Source: CAZGQY01 sp964528035 (GTDB lineage: Bacteria > Pseudomonadota > Gammaproteobacteria > Methylococcales > UBA1147). From it: 6,339 nt of DNA. The position numbers and the translations under genes were made by a program. The stretch covers positions 1 to 6,339 of the forward strand of contig CAZGQY010000219.1 in the NCBI GenBank assembly GCA_964528035.1. The letters run 5' to 3'. Positions 1 to 5,850 of this stretch are shown one piece after another. Each line of letters opens with the position of its first letter. The first letter of the stretch is position 1. Below the pieces are notes generated by a model that had not been told where the DNA came from, made no database searches, and saw only the letters and a program-made list of their open reading frames with translations.

Positions 1-1
1 T

Positions 2-1756
2 GGTTCAACACTCACCCCGGTCGTCGTTTTTCTGCCGCTGGCCTTTCTCGTAGGAATTGCCGGTGTTTTTTTCCGGGCTCTGGCCATGACTATGGTGGTC
101 TCGTTGTTAACCTCACTGGTATTAGCGCTAACCTTAACACCGGCACTTGCGTCCTGGTTACTCCCCTCACGCAAACATATTGTGCATGGGCATACAGCCG
201 ATACGGAAACTGGATTTATCCTGCTTCCGGTCAAAAGACTCTATGAACGCAGTCTTCAGGGCGCACTTCGTTTTGGTCATTTGACCATTGGTCTGAGTCT
301 GTTGGTTATGATTTCAGGTGTAATGCTGTACGATCGGCTTCCCAACGAATTTCTCCCGCCAATGGACGAAGGGGGTTTTGTCATTGACTACCATACACCA
401 TGGGGCACCAGCCTTGAGGAAACCGGTCGGCAATTAAAGATTGCCGAAGCCATACTCATTGAAACCCCCGAGGTGGAAAGTTATTCACGGCGTACCGGTG
501 CGCGTCTTGCGGAGGGTATCGCCGAACCTAATACCGGTGATATTTTGGTTAAACTTCACACGGTCCGGAATCGCGAGACGGAAGCCGTGATTGCCGAATT
601 ACGACGCAAATTTATTCAGTCGGTTCCAGGTATTGAATGGGAGTTCCCGGGTATCCTCAGCGACCTGATTGGCGACCTCACCTGGTCACCGTCGCCAGTG
701 GAAGTAAATGTGTTTTCGACAAATACCGACTTTCTCCAGCGGATAGGCCCGCAAATCAAGGACGTACTGGATGAAGTATCCGGTGTAGTAGATACTTTTG
801 ACGGACTTGTCATAGCGGGTCCTTCATTAGCTATCCGGGTCAGGCACCTGGACGCACGCCGTTTTGGCCTCACCGCGGCGGATATTGCGGCGGCGGTCAA
901 CACCATGATGTTGGGTACTACCGCTTCATCGGTTTTGGCGGGAGACCGGATCATTAACATCCGGATACTGTTCGACCCACGGGAAACGACCCGTATCAGC
1001 ACGCTTGGGTCCTCCGCCATTCGTGCGCCGGATGGGCGTCTGATCCAGCTCTCCCAGGTAGCGGATATTCAGGAGACACCGGGGCAACTTGAAATGCGGC
1101 GTGAAAACCTTCGGGAGAACATCGCTGTCAGCGCACGGATCGAGGGCAACGATCTGAGCGGCACCATACGGGATATTCAGGAACGGTTAAAGGATACACT
1201 GTCGTTAGCTCCCGGAACCATCGAGTTTGGCGGCTTGTTCAAACAGCAACAGGAATCGTACCGTAACTTGTTGCTGGTGCTGATTGCGGCTCTGCTGCTG
1301 GTCTATATCGTTCTCGTGGTTGAGTTCCGTGGTTACCGTGCGCCACTCGCCATTCTTGGTGGTTCAATTTTGGCGTTGTTTGGCGCGGTGCTCGGTCTGA
1401 TGATGACCGACACGTCGCTTAATATCGTTTCACTGCTTGGCGCGATAATCGGCGTCGGTATTGTTGCAAAAAATGGCATCCTGATGTTGGATTTCGTAGA
1501 TCATTATCGTAGCGAAGGAAAATTCTTACATGAAGCCCTGGTGCTTGCAGGAAAACGGCGTCTGCGCCCTGTCCTCATGACCTCTCTAGCCGCGGCACTG
1601 GGTATGTTACCGCTTGCTTATGGGGTCGGAGCGGGTGCCGACATGCTGGAGCCTCTGGCGATCGCGGTGATTGGATCTCTGGCAATATCTGTGCTGCTTT
1701 CCTTGATTGTGACCCCTGTATTGTATGCGTTGATGCATCCACATTCAGTAGATTAA
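2..1756 (+). CDS. RND efflux pump permease subunit, C-terminal part (5' end outside the window)
   Basis: This is the inner-membrane, proton-driven pump of a tripartite efflux system. The frame is open from base 2, with the conserved RND run STLTPVVVFLPL, so the ATG at 86 is internal. The window holds 584 codons of a protein that is usually about 1,000-1,050 residues. In order there are the end of the first membrane bundle (to about residue 55), TM7 (about 92-110), a periplasmic loop opening with EFLPPMDEGG (116-125) and carrying the second porter/docking half, and five C-terminal helices (from about 420). TM10 carries an AKNG motif with the lysine at residue 490; the equivalent Lys-Asn in AcrB belongs to the proton relay. 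This favours a hydrophobe/drug (HAE-like) pump, although the EFLPPMDEG loop also resembles heavy-metal pumps. The substrate cannot be assigned. The outer-membrane factor follows 152 bp downstream. Confidence 0.93.
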   Translation, partial: GSTLTPVVVFLPLAFLVGIAGVFFRALAMTMVVSLLTSLVLALTLTPALASWLLPSRKHIVHGHTADTETGFILLPVKRLYERSLQGALRFGHLTIGLSLLVMISGVMLYDRLPNEFLPPMDEGGFVIDYHTPWGTSLEETGRQLKIAEAILIETPEVESYSRRTGARLAEGIAEPNTGDILVKLHTVRNRETEAVIAELRRKFIQSVPGIEWEFPGILSDLIGDLTWSPSPVEVNVFSTNTDFLQRIGPQIKDVLDEVSGVVDTFDGLVIAGPSLAIRVRHLDARRFGLTAADIAAAVNTMMLGTTASSVLAGDRIINIRILFDPRETTRISTLGSSAIRAPDGRLIQLSQVADIQETPGQLEMRRENLRENIAVSARIEGNDLSGTIRDIQERLKDTLSLAPGTIEFGGLFKQQQESYRNLLLVLIAALLLVYIVLVVEFRGYRAPLAILGGSILALFGAVLGLMMTDTSLNIVSLLGAIIGVGIVAKNGILMLDFVDHYRSEGKFLHEALVLAGKRRLRPVLMTSLAAALGMLPLAYGVGAGADMLEPLAIAVIGSLAISVLLSLIVTPVLYALMHPHSVD

Positions 1757-1758
1757 TG

Positions 1759-1881
1759 AATCTGGACTGCACTTTAACCTGGGTACTGCTGGCCTCGCTT
1801 TCCTACAGATTTTCTTGGCTGAGTCTGGAACTGCGCGGAATCCGATTAACCCGCTTCCTACAGAAATTTGGACAAAATTAA
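1759..1881 (+). repeat. Diverged tandem duplication in the gap between pump and channel genes
   Basis: The 150-bp gap contains two collinear, degenerate units. Three blocks recur in the same order: TCTGGA(A)CTGC at 1761-1770 and 1824-1834, TTAACC at 1774-1779 and 1846-1851, and CGCTT(T)CCTACAGA at 1796-1809 and 1852-1864. The units differ by several indels. A 41-codon ORF starts at 1756 (ATG overlapping the pump stop as TAATG) and ends at 1881. It spans both units, shows no recognisable motif, and is probably not a gene. No convincing terminator or promoter is visible here, so pump and channel may be co-transcribed. Confidence 0.45.
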
Positions 1882-1898
1882 TGTGTTATCTGCATAGT

Positions 1899-1904
1899 GG
1901 AGTT
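1899..1904 (+). promoter_or_regulatory. Ribosome binding site deciding the start of the outer-membrane factor
   Basis: GGAG at 1899-1902 lies 6 nt before the ATG at 1909. The longer reading frame from GTG at 1897 would overlap this site and has no Shine-Dalgarno of its own. The ATG also places the basic MFIRKLR stretch at the N-terminus, as expected for a signal peptide, so 1909 is preferred over 1897. Confidence 0.6.
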
Positions 1905-1908
1905 GTGT

Positions 1909-3162
1909 ATGTTTATTCGTAAACTACGGCTGATTTTTCTAGCTATGTATGCTTTGGCCCTGCCACCCGGATTCGCCGATTCTCCGGTCATTTTGGCTAA
2001 CCTCAATCCTATTGAGGTTGATACTGAATTGAGCTTTCCCGATTTGGTGGATGCGACCCTGCAACTCTATCCCGATAGCACCTGGCTTAACACGCTGGAA
2101 GAAGAAGCAAAGGCCATCGCACAACGCAGTGAAAGCTGGTTTGCCGGTTCGCCAACCCTGGTACTGGCGTATCAGGAAGCCTCCAGTGGAACCTTGCATA
2201 TCGGAGATGCGGTGATTGGGGCTCCGCTTTGGAACTTTGGACAGCGCGACGCGGAAAAAGCACTGGCGCAACAAGCTCAAAGGAGCGCGCAAAGCCAAAA
2301 AGATCTAACCAAACTTACCGTCACGGGTTTGTTAAGAACTGCGTTATGGAATATGTCACTAATGAATCTTCGCGACGAGCAGGCGCTCTCGGATTACAAG
2401 ACGAGCCAACTTTTAGTCACGGAGATTGAAAAACGCTACAAGTTGGGAGAGATGTCGAAATCCGATTTACTGTTGGCGCAAGGCGAATTGTTGCAAAAAC
2501 GGTTGAGTTTGGTGCAAGCCGAGGCAGAAGTCATGCGTGCGCGAAAATTGTATATCAGCATTACGCAATCCAATATTATCCCTGGGCACTTTAACGAAAG
2601 CCTGTTCGGTCTGAGCAAGATAGAGCAAAACCATCCGGGGTTACAGGNNNNNNNNNNCAATAGTCTGATCGATAGAAAACGAGCTGAAATAGACGCTATA
2701 CGACTGACTGGATCGGGTCAAAACGTACTATGGATGGGGGTTAACAGCGATCACGGTGATTCCCGTAGTAACCGCACGGAAAGCTTTAATATCATGCTTG
2801 AAATACCGTTCGGTGGTAACGCGCATCTGGCGCCTAAAATTGCTGCCGCCCATGTAGCCTTGAATAAATTGATTGCGCAGCGAACTCAGATTTCCAGAGA
2901 TTTGAATCGCATGCACCAGGAAGCTGAACAGAACTTACAGGTCAACCAAGCCGAATTGGACATTGCCAATGAACTGAAGCAGGTCGTCGAGCATAATATG
3001 AAAATAACCGAGTTGAAGTTCTCGGTCGGCGAAATCGACCTGATTGATTTTTTGAAGATACAGTCCACAACCCAGCGGGCAATATTAAACGCTAAACTTC
3101 ATTCGATTACCCGACAGCGTAACATCGCGCTTTATAATCAGTCTGTTGGTGCGATGCCATGA
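1909..3162 (+). CDS. TolC/CzcC-family outer-membrane efflux channel protein
   Basis: This is the outer-membrane duct of the tripartite pump. Trimers of such proteins form a beta-barrel plus a long alpha-helical periplasmic tunnel. From ATG 1909 the protein has 417 codons (family usually about 400-480). A signal peptide (KLRLIFLAMYALALPPGFA, cleavage probably before DSP) is followed by two structural repeats. Each ends in the family's hallmark helix: GEMSKSDLLLAQGELLQKR (about 2443-2500) and GEIDLIDFLKIQ (about 3028-3063). The second repeat opens with HPGLQ just before the gap. Ten Ns (2648-2657) interrupt the gene. The frame continues across them, and the number of missing residues roughly suits the family, so the gap is probably close to true length. 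The gene follows the RND permease, consistent with one efflux operon. Its substrate cannot be inferred from the sequence. Confidence 0.9.
   Translation: MFIRKLRLIFLAMYALALPPGFADSPVILANLNPIEVDTELSFPDLVDATLQLYPDSTWLNTLEEEAKAIAQRSESWFAGSPTLVLAYQEASSGTLHIGDAVIGAPLWNFGQRDAEKALAQQAQRSAQSQKDLTKLTVTGLLRTALWNMSLMNLRDEQALSDYKTSQLLVTEIEKRYKLGEMSKSDLLLAQGELLQKRLSLVQAEAEVMRARKLYISITQSNIIPGHFNESLFGLSKIEQNHPGLQXXXXNSLIDRKRAEIDAIRLTGSGQNVLWMGVNSDHGDSRSNRTESFNIMLEIPFGGNAHLAPKIAAAHVALNKLIAQRTQISRDLNRMHQEAEQNLQVNQAELDIANELKQVVEHNMKITELKFSVGEIDLIDFLKIQSTTQRAILNAKLHSITRQRNIALYNQSVGAMP
2648..2657. other. Assembly gap of 10 Ns inside the outer-membrane factor gene
   Basis: Ten unknown bases follow the HPGLQ codons. 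The coding frame resumes with NSLIDRKRAE in the same phase when exactly ten bases are counted, and the spacing from HP to RAE is close to that of homologous proteins. The gap may be of real length or a placeholder that happens to keep frame. Confidence 0.95.
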
Positions 3163-3210
3163 GTTTCGATTTTTAACCGTTGTTAATTCAGTTGATCTGC
3201 ATGATTTTTG

Positions 3211-3429
3211 ATGCATTGGGTCAAAAAGCCCGGTACTTCACCGGAATCGATGCACCGTATTACAGTAAGATTGAGTAAAGCGTTTCGGGCCATGCCCGAT
3301 AGGCGCAATTTCGACTCGCATATCGGACGGACTGAGGTTGCAGATGAGATTGTTGGCCCCAATTTTACTGAATTATGGATTAGCTTAGACCCCGATGTGG
3401 AAAACAATAAAAATCGGTCAGCAAGCTAG
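3211..3429 (+). pseudogene. Fragment of a heavy-metal RND (CzcA/CusA-type) porter domain
   Basis: A 73-codon open stretch reads PGTSPESMHRITVRLSKAF, then SHIGRTEVADEIVGPNFTEL, then WISLDP. This follows the order of the conserved periplasmic segment of CzcA/CusA pumps, which I recall roughly as PGTSLEES..R....L.KALL..PEV, then S.IGRAEVATDPMGPN.TD, then .V.LKP. Full-length pumps have about 1,030 residues, so only about 7% remains. A TGA lies in frame at 3202-3204, the frame ends in TAG, and nothing pump-like continues on either side. No Shine-Dalgarno precedes it. It is not a piece of the upstream pump, whose equivalent loop (YHTPWGTSLEETGRQL, then SRRTGARL) is intact and different in sequence. 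This is a relic of a second, metal-type pump left by deletion. The assignment rests on motif memory, not a search. Confidence 0.62.
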
Positions 3430-3447
3430 CCCATATACCTCACCAAA

Positions 3448-3497
3448 GGGCAAAATGCCCGCGCCGAGATAGGTTTCCACAAGCGGTTTTCTAACCG
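3448..3497. repeat. Two small hairpins between the pump relic and the norZ relic
   Basis: GGGCA-AAA-TGCCC (3448-3460) and CGGTT-TTCT-AACCG (3484-3497) are perfect 5-bp stems with short loops. Neither is followed by a plus-strand T-run, so they are not convincing intrinsic terminators. The rest of 3430-3585 contains no gene I can support; besides these it holds only the possible promoter of the norZ relic. Confidence 0.3.
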
Positions 3498-3518
3498 AGG
3501 AAAATAAGTTCAGCAAAA

Positions 3519-3566
3519 TTGATCCTAGTCAGGTCAACATTAACAGGGGGTGCTCTACGATACAAT
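3519..3566 (+). promoter_or_regulatory. Possible FNR/Dnr-like box and promoter of the norZ relic
   Basis: TTGAT-CCTA-GTCAG at 3519-3532 matches the FNR/Dnr consensus TTGAT-N4-ATCAA at 8 of 10 positions, with the right half degenerate. TACGAT (3556-3561) or TACAAT (3561-3566) could be the -10 element. With TACGAT the box centre would lie about 42 bp before the transcription start, the classic activator position. Oxygen- or NO-responsive control by this regulator family is common for nitric oxide reductases. This is inference from a short, imperfect match. Confidence 0.3.
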
Positions 3567-3585
3567 GATTTGAAATGGTCCCAGA

Positions 3586-3934
3586 ATGAAAACGTATAAA
3601 ACAACATTTACCGTTAACAGGCTTTGGCAGATATTGTCGCTCAGCTTAATCGTATCATTTACCTTTTTACTATTTTTCGGTAGACAAATTTATCTTAAAG
3701 CCCCTCCAATTCCCGAGAATATTGCAACAGCGGGGAGTGTTATCGTTTATTCGCGTGATGATATAGAACGCGGTCAGAATATTGGGCAGTCCCTGGATGG
3801 AAGGGCTGGTGTGGGCACGTGTTCCTGGCGATATCGTCTTCGCAATTGGTGTATTCGCCTTTGCGGCGTTTGTTTATCAGGCGTTTAATAAACCCATAGA
3901 AGGATGTTCTACGGTCCAATCCGATGTTGATTGA
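3586..3934 (+). pseudogene. norZ: Quinol-dependent nitric oxide reductase (qNOR) with a large internal, frame-breaking deletion
   Basis: Intact qNOR reduces two NO to N2O in the cytoplasmic membrane using quinol and has about 750-760 residues. Here the N-terminal part is clear from ATG 3586: MKTYKT, one membrane helix (about residues 14-33), then FFGRQIYLKAPPIPE and the DDIERGQNIGQSL stretch, in line with qNOR's GREIY...APPIPE and I.RGQ..WQS. Around 3791-3800 the sequence jumps to the extreme C-terminus, read one frame over: MEGLVWARVPGDIVFAIGVF (3797-3856), then AFAAFVYQAFNKP and a stop at 3932-3934. About 600-650 residues are missing, including the catalytic helices with all haem and non-haem-iron ligand histidines. 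In the N-terminal frame the product would run 100 codons (to 3888) and end in unrelated sequence. A tryptophan expected before QS is also replaced by glycine. The gene cannot make a functional enzyme. Confidence 0.82.
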
Positions 3935-3966
3935 TTGAAGGATTTCGTTGCACATACAAGCAGTCG

Positions 3967-4560
3967 TTAATCGATTAATTCTTTATTGAGCAATACATAT
4001 AGCTTACTGGTAATGATTTCATTATCATGCAGATCTTGTAGGGTATCTTTGCGGAATGTACACAGCAATGCTACTAAGGCTTGCTCATTCATATCATCCA
4101 GTAGCGCCTGGTTGGTTCTAAGCTCTTCTTTTATATGTTGCTCGGCATCGTTTTTTAAATGTTGGTAAATCGATATAACGTCCTGTATAGCTTGTTTATC
4201 ATCGAAAATCTCAACTAATGAGGACTTTTCCAATGACGATAATTCATCAAGCACTTTATTAATCACTTTGCATTGAGTCCGATAGTAAAGATAAAGTTCC
4301 TGCGATTTATTCTGATTGCCTGGCAAAAACAGCATCCGCCGAATGCGGGATGTCAGGCGCACAGCCCGAGTATCAATATAGGCATTGAGTGATTCCAATT
4401 TTTCTCGATCCTGTTCAATCCGCTCTGTTTGGGTTTCCAGAATATTCGAATGCCTTGTATTTCTCAAAATATCATAACCGAAGGGGCTATCCCATGTCCT
4501 AGCCTTGCCCTGTTTTATGGAGGCTGAATATGGATACAAATGTGATTGCAATTGTTGCAT
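3967..4560 (-). CDS. Orphan 197-residue soluble helical protein, probably a 5'-truncated gene
   Basis: I do not recognise this protein with confidence. From the ATG at 4558-4560 it has 197 codons, no signal peptide and no membrane helix. It is rich in charged, helix-forming residues, with likely coiled-coil stretches (ETQTERIEQDREKLESLNAY; HLKNDAEQHIKEELRTNQAL). Its end, DLHDNEIITSKLYVLLNKEL, resembles the cytoplasmic tail of NhaP-type Na+/H+ antiporters (L...G.IS..VY..L..EL), so it may be the tail of such a transporter without its membrane domain. Supporting truncation, the ATG has no Shine-Dalgarno, an in-frame TAG lies three codons upstream, and the palindromic repeat begins about 8-10 bp from the start codon. 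It converges on the norZ relic, and its stop lies in the 12-bp palindrome TTAATCGATTAA (3967-3978). An independent small gene is also possible. Confidence 0.5.
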   Translation of the reverse strand: MQQLQSHLYPYSASIKQGKARTWDSPFGYDILRNTRHSNILETQTERIEQDREKLESLNAYIDTRAVRLTSRIRRMLFLPGNQNKSQELYLYYRTQCKVINKVLDELSSLEKSSLVEIFDDKQAIQDVISIYQHLKNDAEQHIKEELRTNQALLDDMNEQALVALLCTFRKDTLQDLHDNEIITSKLYVLLNKELID

Positions 4561-4567
4561 AAACCAC

Positions 4568-4732
4568 TAGGGAAGGAGGATTCAATAATATACGAATCCT
4601 GACTTGTCTTATTGTCCGTCTTCTGCGTTGTAGCAACAGTTGCGTAGCCCTGCTATGCGCCTGTTGCTACGCCTTGAAGACAAACAATTATCCTGCGTCA
4701 ATCTTTCGCATATTATTAAAACCTCGCTCCTA
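4568..4732. mobile_element. MITE-like long imperfect palindrome, copy 1 (complete)
   Basis: About 165 bp fold into one long hairpin. Reverse-complementing the right arm (up to 4732) aligns with the left arm (from 4568) over nearly the full length: TAGG ends, AATAATAT.CGAA, TGAC, TTGT..GTCTTC and GTAGCAACAG. The inner stem is perfect over 10 bp (4630-4639 with 4661-4670). It is extended by GCGTAG/CTATGC (one G-T pair) around a loop at 4648-4652. TA dinucleotides at both ends could be a target duplication. There is no room for a transposase, so this is a non-autonomous MITE or a palindromic intergenic repeat. As RNA it could also form a strong hairpin between the flanking divergent genes. Confidence 0.8.
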
Positions 4733-4741
4733 GGCGGGGAC

Positions 4742-4780
4742 ATGGTTTAGATTAACCATTAAATATGGTTCATATAAACC
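4742..4780. promoter_or_regulatory. Two tandem operator-like dyads, GGTT-N6-AACC
   Basis: The first dyad is ATGGTT-TAGATT-AACCAT (4742-4759), a perfect 6+6 inverted repeat. The second is ATGGTT-CATATA-AACCGT (4765-4782), with a perfect GGTT/AACC core at 4767-4770 and 4777-4780. Both have the same 6-bp spacer, and they are 23 bp apart, roughly two helical turns. This geometry suits a dimeric regulator binding two sites on one DNA face. The regulator is unknown. The likely target is the DUF2490 gene downstream, since the minus-strand ORF is separated from it by the palindromic element. Confidence 0.45.
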
Positions 4781-4782
4781 GT

Positions 4783-4943
4783 TTTATAGCTAGGCTTCGT
4801 TTTGTAATAAGGCTATCAGCGTATATTACCCGCTATCGGCGCAGGTTTGTTAGCGTTGCAGGATAGTGGCATAAATTTCGCTTAAATTGATTCGTCGGTG
4901 TAATAGCCGAAGAACGATTATAGATTAAGATAGAGGTAAGTGC
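4783..4943 (+). promoter_or_regulatory. Leader region of the DUF2490 gene
   Basis: This AT-rich 160-bp non-coding stretch precedes the TTG start. GCTATC(A/G)GCG occurs twice as a direct repeat at 4812-4821 and 4832-4841, 20 bp apart. TATATT at 4822-4827 and TATAGA at 4919-4924 are -10-like, but neither has a good -35 at normal spacing, so I do not call a specific promoter. GAGG at 4933-4936 is the ribosome binding site for the TTG at 4944. No tRNA, riboswitch or ORF is evident. Confidence 0.3.
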
Positions 4944-5738
4944 TTGCTTCATAAACAAGAGAACCATCCCGATCGTTTGATTTTTGTAAATGATCGAGCG
5001 TTCATTCGAAACCAGACTGGTATTTGTCGGCGCTGGTCTGCAATGCTTTCTTTCGTTCTATTGGTTTTTCTGAATACGAATACCGTGAATGCTGATTCCA
5101 CAAAGAACCTATTTGGGAGCTGGAATTCTCTCATGTTAACGGGGGATCTTGGGGCTTTGTCGCCTGATCTCAAAAGCTTCCGCTGGCTGCTCATGGATCA
5201 GGTCAGAACCAGAGACGATAGCGCTAGGGGAACTCGTTTCTCAGAGAACCTTCTGTGGGCCCAATTGGGTTACCAAATTAACCAATATACGAGTGTTTGG
5301 CTCGGCTATACACACGCCTGGATCGATCCGCTCGCAAAGTCATCTTTTCAAGAGAACAGGCCCTATCAGGATGTACTGATTAAAATGCCATTCCTCGACG
5401 GTAAGTGGATGAGTCGCACGCGGTTTGAACAGCGTATTAATCAGTCCAATGGCAGTACTGGATTGCGGATGAGGGAGTGGATTCAGTACCGTTATCCGTT
5501 GTCATTTGTAAGCGACCAACTAAGCTTTTACGCTGGCGATGAGGTACTTTTCTATTTAAATAGAAGTACATTTGGCAGCAGTGGCTTCACGGAAAATCGG
5601 GTGATCGCCGGATTGACCTATTACTTCAATGTACACTGGGGAGCAGATCTAGGTTATCTGGGGCAATACGTGGTGAATGATACCGGTCGTGATTTGTTTA
5701 GTCATAACCTTATGGCAAATATTCGATACCGCTTCTGA
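4944..5738 (+). CDS. DUF2490 family outer-membrane beta-barrel protein
   Basis: The protein has 264 codons and probably sits in the outer membrane; no function is established for the family. TTG 4944 is chosen because GAGG lies 7 nt upstream, and because a start at the internal ATG (5043) would drop the basic residues RR (29-30) needed before the hydrophobic stretch LSFVLLVFL. Cleavage is likely after VNA (residue 50). The long n-region of about 30 residues is unusual. The mature part has the DUF2490 pattern: an SW start, DLKSFRWLLMDQVRTRD, alternating strands with aromatic girdle residues (SVWLGYTHAW), an arginine-rich MSRTRFEQR...GLRMREWIQYRYPL core, and the C-terminal strand NIRYRF ending in phenylalanine, as BAM-assembled barrels do. 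It is followed by the DUF6394 gene on the same strand after 112 bp. Confidence 0.85.
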   Translation: MLHKQENHPDRLIFVNDRAFIRNQTGICRRWSAMLSFVLLVFLNTNTVNADSTKNLFGSWNSLMLTGDLGALSPDLKSFRWLLMDQVRTRDDSARGTRFSENLLWAQLGYQINQYTSVWLGYTHAWIDPLAKSSFQENRPYQDVLIKMPFLDGKWMSRTRFEQRINQSNGSTGLRMREWIQYRYPLSFVSDQLSFYAGDEVLFYLNRSTFGSSGFTENRVIAGLTYYFNVHWGADLGYLGQYVVNDTGRDLFSHNLMANIRYRF

Positions 5739-5850
5739 AACTGGTATGACGGCGGTACTTCAAAATTTTCCTGATTAATTCAGCGGTTTTTGTGATAGCG
5801 TAGCATAGTCTATAAGGCTTAAATGTAATAGCAAAAACTAGAGATGGAAA
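5739..5850 (+). promoter_or_regulatory. Possible promoter of the DUF6394 gene
   Basis: TTGTGA (5790-5795) and TATAAG (5811-5816) give a sigma70-like pair with a short 15-bp spacer, 35 bp before the ATG. The near-palindrome CTGATTAATTCAG lies upstream at 5771-5783. No intrinsic terminator is visible after the DUF2490 stop, so read-through is also possible. The ribosome binding site for the ATG at 5851 is weak (GAGATGG, 5841-5847). Confidence 0.3.

Noticed and set aside
616..1020. 134-codon ORF on the minus strand inside the RND gene
   Set aside because: It lies wholly antisense to strongly conserved coding sequence and has no family features; it is a shadow frame.
1756..1881. 41-codon ORF whose ATG overlaps the pump stop codon (TAATG)
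   Set aside because: It spans a degenerate tandem duplication, has no recognisable motif and no family match I can recall; the overlap is more likely chance than translational coupling.
1939..2298. 119-codon minus-strand ORF inside the outer-membrane factor gene
   Set aside because: Antisense shadow of a well-supported gene, with no ribosome binding site or domain pattern.
3183..3407. 74-codon minus-strand ORF opposite the CzcA-type fragment
   Set aside because: The plus-strand reading gives recognisable RND motifs; the minus-strand reading gives nothing coherent.
3448..3497. Intrinsic terminators at the two short hairpins
   Set aside because: The 5-bp stems are not followed by a T-run on the plus strand, so terminator function is not supported.
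3740..3955. 71-codon minus-strand ORF across the norZ relic
   Set aside because: The plus strand carries both norZ ends in clear form, so this is an antisense shadow.
4568..4732. CRISPR repeat or tRNA/ncRNA gene
   Set aside because: There is no regularly spaced repeat series, and the fold is a single long palindrome repeated elsewhere in the window, fitting a MITE-like element rather than a structured RNA gene.
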